Source: Streptomyces griseus subsp. griseus (GTDB lineage: Bacteria; Actinomycetota; Actinomycetes; Streptomycetales; Streptomycetaceae). Taken from it: a DNA stretch of 5,066 nucleotides. Shown one piece after another: positions 4,681 to 5,066 of this stretch; the first letter of the stretch is position 1; every line of letters begins with the position of its first letter. Made by a program: the position numbers and the translations under genes. The notes under the pieces were generated by a model. The model was not told the DNA's origin, ran no database searches, and saw nothing but the letters and a program-made list of their open reading frames with translations. The DNA lies in assembly GCF_000720255.1 (NCBI RefSeq), contig NZ_JOJE01000091.1:1-5066 (forward strand), written 5' to 3'.

Positions 4681-5066
4681 ATGACCATGCAACGGCGTAG
4701 TTTCCTGACCCTGAGCGCAGCCGGAGCCGCGGGCGTAGGCATGTCCCTGCTCGGCACGGGACAGGCAGGCGCCACCGCGAGGGCCGGCGCTCCGGCCCAG
4801 CGGTTCGCGGTCGGCGTGCGCCAGTACGCCTGGAGCCGCGGCAGCCGCCGGTGGACCACCTACGTCTACTACCCCGCCACCGGCACCCCCGGTGGCTCCC
4901 CGGTCACCAACGCCCCCGTCGCCCAGGGCGTCTTCCCGGTCTGTGAGTTCATGCACGGCTTCAGCAGCAGCCCGCAGAAGTCACTGGCGATCATCCGCCC
5001 CCTGGCCGAGGCCGGCTTCATCGTCCCCGCCCCCCACTTCGCCAACCTCAACGGCGGAGACGTCTA
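4681..5066 (+). CDS. Tat-exported alpha/beta hydrolase, N-terminal 128 residues (3' end outside window)
   Basis: The ATG at 4681 opens a frame that runs off the window without a stop. The N-terminus is a twin-arginine signal peptide: RRSFL (5-9), an Ala/Gly-rich hydrophobic stretch (about 9-25), and a likely signal-peptidase site after A29-G30-A31. The protein should therefore fold in the cytoplasm and be exported. The mature part has RWTTYVYYPATG (57-68) and then FPVCEFMHGFSSSPQ (85-99), where HGF is the typical oxyanion-hole turn after strand beta3 of alpha/beta hydrolases, followed by helix-strand LAEAGFIVPAPHF (108-120). This arrangement fits the lipase/esterase, chlorophyllase-like or dienelactone-hydrolase-like branch. 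The nucleophile elbow (GxSxG), acid and histidine would lie beyond the window, so activity and substrate cannot be decided. The CebR-like operator upstream suggests plant cell-wall sugars control it, which would suit an esterase acting on plant polymers, but that is inference. Confidence 0.82.
   Translation, partial: MTMQRRSFLTLSAAGAAGVGMSLLGTGQAGATARAGAPAQRFAVGVRQYAWSRGSRRWTTYVYYPATGTPGGSPVTNAPVAQGVFPVCEFMHGFSSSPQKSLAIIRPLAEAGFIVPAPHFANLNGGDV

Noticed and set aside
1..5066. CRISPR arrays, tRNA or rRNA genes, toxin-antitoxin or phage-defence modules
   Set aside because: No regularly spaced repeats, no tRNA-like cloverleaf or T-loop sequence, and no matching proteins were seen on either strand.

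Overview
This 5.07-kb window is very GC-rich, with coding frames that use G or C at nearly every third codon position, GTG/TTG as well as ATG starts, T-poor hairpin terminators and a Hanks-type kinase with a C-terminal membrane anchor. Together these point to an actinomycete chromosome, most likely Streptomyces or a close relative. Species cannot be told from the sequence alone.

Layout. (1) Nt 2-349 is the 3' end of a gene for a DUF6807/PmoA-like protein, followed by a clean hairpin terminator (381-409). (2) Nt 410-1151 holds no intact gene. At about 780-960 it contains a decayed piece of an actinobacterial transposase (NF041680-like). (3) Nt 1152-2705 encodes a complete transmembrane Ser/Thr protein kinase with a small secreted-side domain. 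(4) Nt 2706-3232 is largely without intact genes. Its last part (about 2946-3054) keeps coding-type codon use and looks like the C-terminal tail of a lost gene, possibly a MaoC-like dehydratase. (5) Nt 3233-4201 encodes a PaaX-family transcriptional regulator, followed by a hairpin terminator (4228-4252). (6) Nt 4202-4680 is a regulatory region: a sigma70-type promoter, three palindromes with centres exactly 18 bp apart (the last a one-base variant of the CebR/CelR operator), and a leader of about 330 nt with a small hairpin. (7) From nt 4681 to the window edge is the 5' part of a gene for a Tat-exported alpha/beta hydrolase.

All intact genes lie on the + strand, but wide gaps and terminators separate them, so they look like independent transcription units rather than an operon. 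The debris in two of the three gaps suggests a region with a history of insertion and deletion. The clearest functional link is at the right end: a LacI-family (CebR-like) operator just downstream of a predicted promoter suggests that the secreted hydrolase answers to plant-polysaccharide sugars such as cello-oligosaccharides. No wholly new multi-gene system is evident. The most notable signal is the ordered palindrome cluster in front of the hydrolase.
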